Origin: Flavobacteriaceae bacterium UBA5544
GTDB taxonomy: Bacteria > Bacteroidota > Bacteroidia > Flavobacteriales > Flavobacteriaceae
Assembly (NCBI GenBank): GCA_002426755.1
Contig: DINI01000019.1
Span: forward strand, 205,031-269,030
Reading direction: 5' to 3'
Length of the DNA stretch: 64,000 bases
The notes under the pieces were generated by a model. It had not been told where the DNA came from. It was given only the letters and a program-made list of their open reading frames with translations, and searched no databases. Position 1 is the stretch's first letter, and every line of letters starts with the position of its first letter. Both the position numbers and the translations under genes were made by a program. This document shows, piece by piece, positions 62,733 through 64,000 of this stretch.

Positions 62733-64000
62733 ATGAGCGATATGCTAAAACATGAGTGTGGTATTGCACTCATCCGACTTTTAAAACCACTGGAATTCTA
62801 TAAGGAGAAATATGGAAGTGCATTTTATGGTGTGAATAAAATGTACCTCATGATGGAGAAACAGCACAATCGAGGACAGGATGGTGCAGGTTTTGCCAGT
62901 ATTAAATTGGACACGGCTCCGGGCGAACGTTACATCAGTCGTGTGCGTTCCATTGCCCAGCAACCTATTCAGGATATTTTTGCGCAAATCAACGAACGTA
63001 TCAATAAGGATTTTCAAGAGCATCCTGAATATGCAGATGATGTTGCGCTTCAAAAAAAACATATTCCATACATAGGGGAATTACTTTTAGGACATGTTCG
63101 GTACGGAACCTTTGGAAAAAACAGTGTTGAAAGTGTCCATCCGTTTTTAAGACAGAACAACTGGATGCACAGAAATCTAATTGTTGCGGGCAATTTCAAC
63201 ATGACCAATGTCAATGAACTTTTTGATGGTTTAGTGCGTTTGGGCCAACATCCAAAGGAAAAAGCAGATACAGTGACCATTATGGAGAAAATCGGTCATT
63301 TTCTGGATGATGCTGTCGCAAAAAAATACAAGCAACTTAAGAATGAAGGGTTCAGTAAAAATGAATGCTCCCCTTTGATTGCCGAGCGATTGAATGTTGC
63401 AAAAATATTAAAAAGAGCATCCAAGAACTGGGATGGTGGTTATGCGATGGCTGGTCTTTTGGGTCATGGTGATTCATTTGTACTTCGCGACCCTTCTGGA
63501 ATTCGTCCTGCCTATTATTATAAAGATGACGAAGTGGTTGTTGTGGCTTCAGAACGCCCTGTCATACAAACTGTTTTTAACGTAAATTTTGATGATGTTA
63601 AGGAACTGGAGCCTGGCCATGCGATTATCACTAAAAAATCGGGAAGCACATCGATTAAAAAAATCATCGAACCTTTGGAACGTAAAGCATGTTCCTTCGA
63701 ACGCATTTATTTTTCAAGAGGAAGTGATGCCGAAATTTATCAGGAACGAAAAAAACTTGGTAAATTATTGATGCCAAAAGTTCTTGAAGAAATTGATTTT
63801 GATACCAAAAATACGGTATTCTCCTATATTCCAAATACCGCTGAAACCTCATTTTTTGGAATGATTGAAACGGTGGAAGACCATTTGAACAAAAAGAAAA
63901 CTGAAGCCATCCTTGAAGGAAACGGTAAATTATCGGCTGAAAAAGTCACACAAATATTATCGGAACGACCACGGATTGAAAAAATCGCCATTAAAGATGT
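62733..64000 (+). CDS. purF: Amidophosphoribosyltransferase (PurF type), 3' end outside the window
   Basis: The frame opens at ATG 62733 and runs to the window edge (422 codons seen). The class II glutamine amidotransferase nucleophile is Cys9 in MSDMLKHECGIALIRLL, followed by KQHNRGQDGAGFA, GHVRYGTFGKNSVESVHPF and RDPSGIRPAYYY. It makes phosphoribosylamine from PRPP and glutamine, the first step of purine synthesis. The phosphoribosyltransferase domain is only partly included. Eight residues precede the nucleophile; they must be removed, or the protein differs from the classical N-terminal Cys form. Insertions relative to Escherichia coli PurF suggest the longer Bacteroidota variant. Confidence 0.9.
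   Translation, partial: MSDMLKHECGIALIRLLKPLEFYKEKYGSAFYGVNKMYLMMEKQHNRGQDGAGFASIKLDTAPGERYISRVRSIAQQPIQDIFAQINERINKDFQEHPEYADDVALQKKHIPYIGELLLGHVRYGTFGKNSVESVHPFLRQNNWMHRNLIVAGNFNMTNVNELFDGLVRLGQHPKEKADTVTIMEKIGHFLDDAVAKKYKQLKNEGFSKNECSPLIAERLNVAKILKRASKNWDGGYAMAGLLGHGDSFVLRDPSGIRPAYYYKDDEVVVVASERPVIQTVFNVNFDDVKELEPGHAIITKKSGSTSIKKIIEPLERKACSFERIYFSRGSDAEIYQERKKLGKLLMPKVLEEIDFDTKNTVFSYIPNTAETSFFGMIETVEDHLNKKKTEAILEGNGKLSAEKVTQILSERPRIEKIAIKD

Overview
The window is a 64 kb piece of an AT-rich chromosome from the Bacteroidota, almost certainly a (probably marine) member of the Flavobacteriaceae. The evidence is a PorP/SprF gene next to a type B T9SS surface protein, a second protein with a type A T9SS sorting domain, a SUF iron-sulfur operon, many Bacteroidota-specific families (DUF5689, DUF3078, DUF2480, DUF4199, IPExxxVDY), and promoters with the Bacteroidota -7 box TAnnTTTG instead of sigma70 boxes. 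No rRNA, tRNA, CRISPR array, insertion sequence or prophage is visible. Genes are tightly packed and no gene-free stretch exceeds about 235 bases.

Layout. 1-5310: a secreted endonuclease/exonuclease/phosphatase (EEP) protein, cut by the window edge and divergent from a TonB-dependent receptor and a DUF5689 lipoprotein, then a small membrane protein. 5368-13655: a minus-strand T9SS module of a 1804-residue surface protein, PorP/SprF and a PorE-like OmpA protein. 13889-16137: a second EEP protein divergent from hflX. 16180-27159: a long minus-strand run with sufA-sufB-lipoprotein-sufC-sufD-sufS, a META/DUF4377 lipoprotein, a hypothetical protein, sufE, a DUF59 protein, an ABC exporter, DUF2480 and DUF3078. 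27338-33373: thiL, two tandem small zinc-ribbon-like genes, an alpha/beta hydrolase, brnQ, a leucine-rich-repeat lipoprotein and aminopeptidase P. 33527-39187: a secreted metalloprotease, a large Asp-box propeller protein and a lipoprotein. 39278-42804: sdhCAB. 42906-47335: an M28 peptidase, a membrane-anchored MutS-like ATPase, rplU-rpmA and a DUF4199 protein. 47531-51657: an active/inactive M16 protease pair and an HMA lipoprotein with a duplicated Cys-rich tail. 51708-55794: a translationally coupled oxidoreductase-CYTH-YciI-like trio, dinB and an S41 protease. 55851-60161: acpP-fabF-rnc, then an IPExxxVDY gene and pyk. 60347-64000: purN, a viroplasmin-type RNase H, a PfkB kinase and the start of an amidophosphoribosyltransferase.

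How the genes work together. Most are core metabolism and information processing: Fe-S assembly, respiratory complex II, fatty-acid initiation and elongation, glycolysis, purine and thiamine pathways, ribosomal proteins and a translesion polymerase. These are interleaved with envelope and secretion functions typical of surface-active flavobacteria. The SUF enzymes feed clusters to proteins such as SdhB in this window. The surface protein, PorP and PorE-like protein form one secretion/anchoring unit.

I found no clear new defence or mobile system. The least explained items are an uncharacterised lipoprotein inside the suf operon, a membrane-tethered MutS-family ATPase, a metallothionein-like HMA lipoprotein, a ribosomal protein L21 with a helix-hairpin-helix tail, a tandem pair of tiny zinc-ribbon-like proteins, quasi-palindromic spacers inside the suf and sdh operons, and -7 boxes lying almost on the start codons of thiL and dinB. 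All calls come from reading the sequence; no database search was run.
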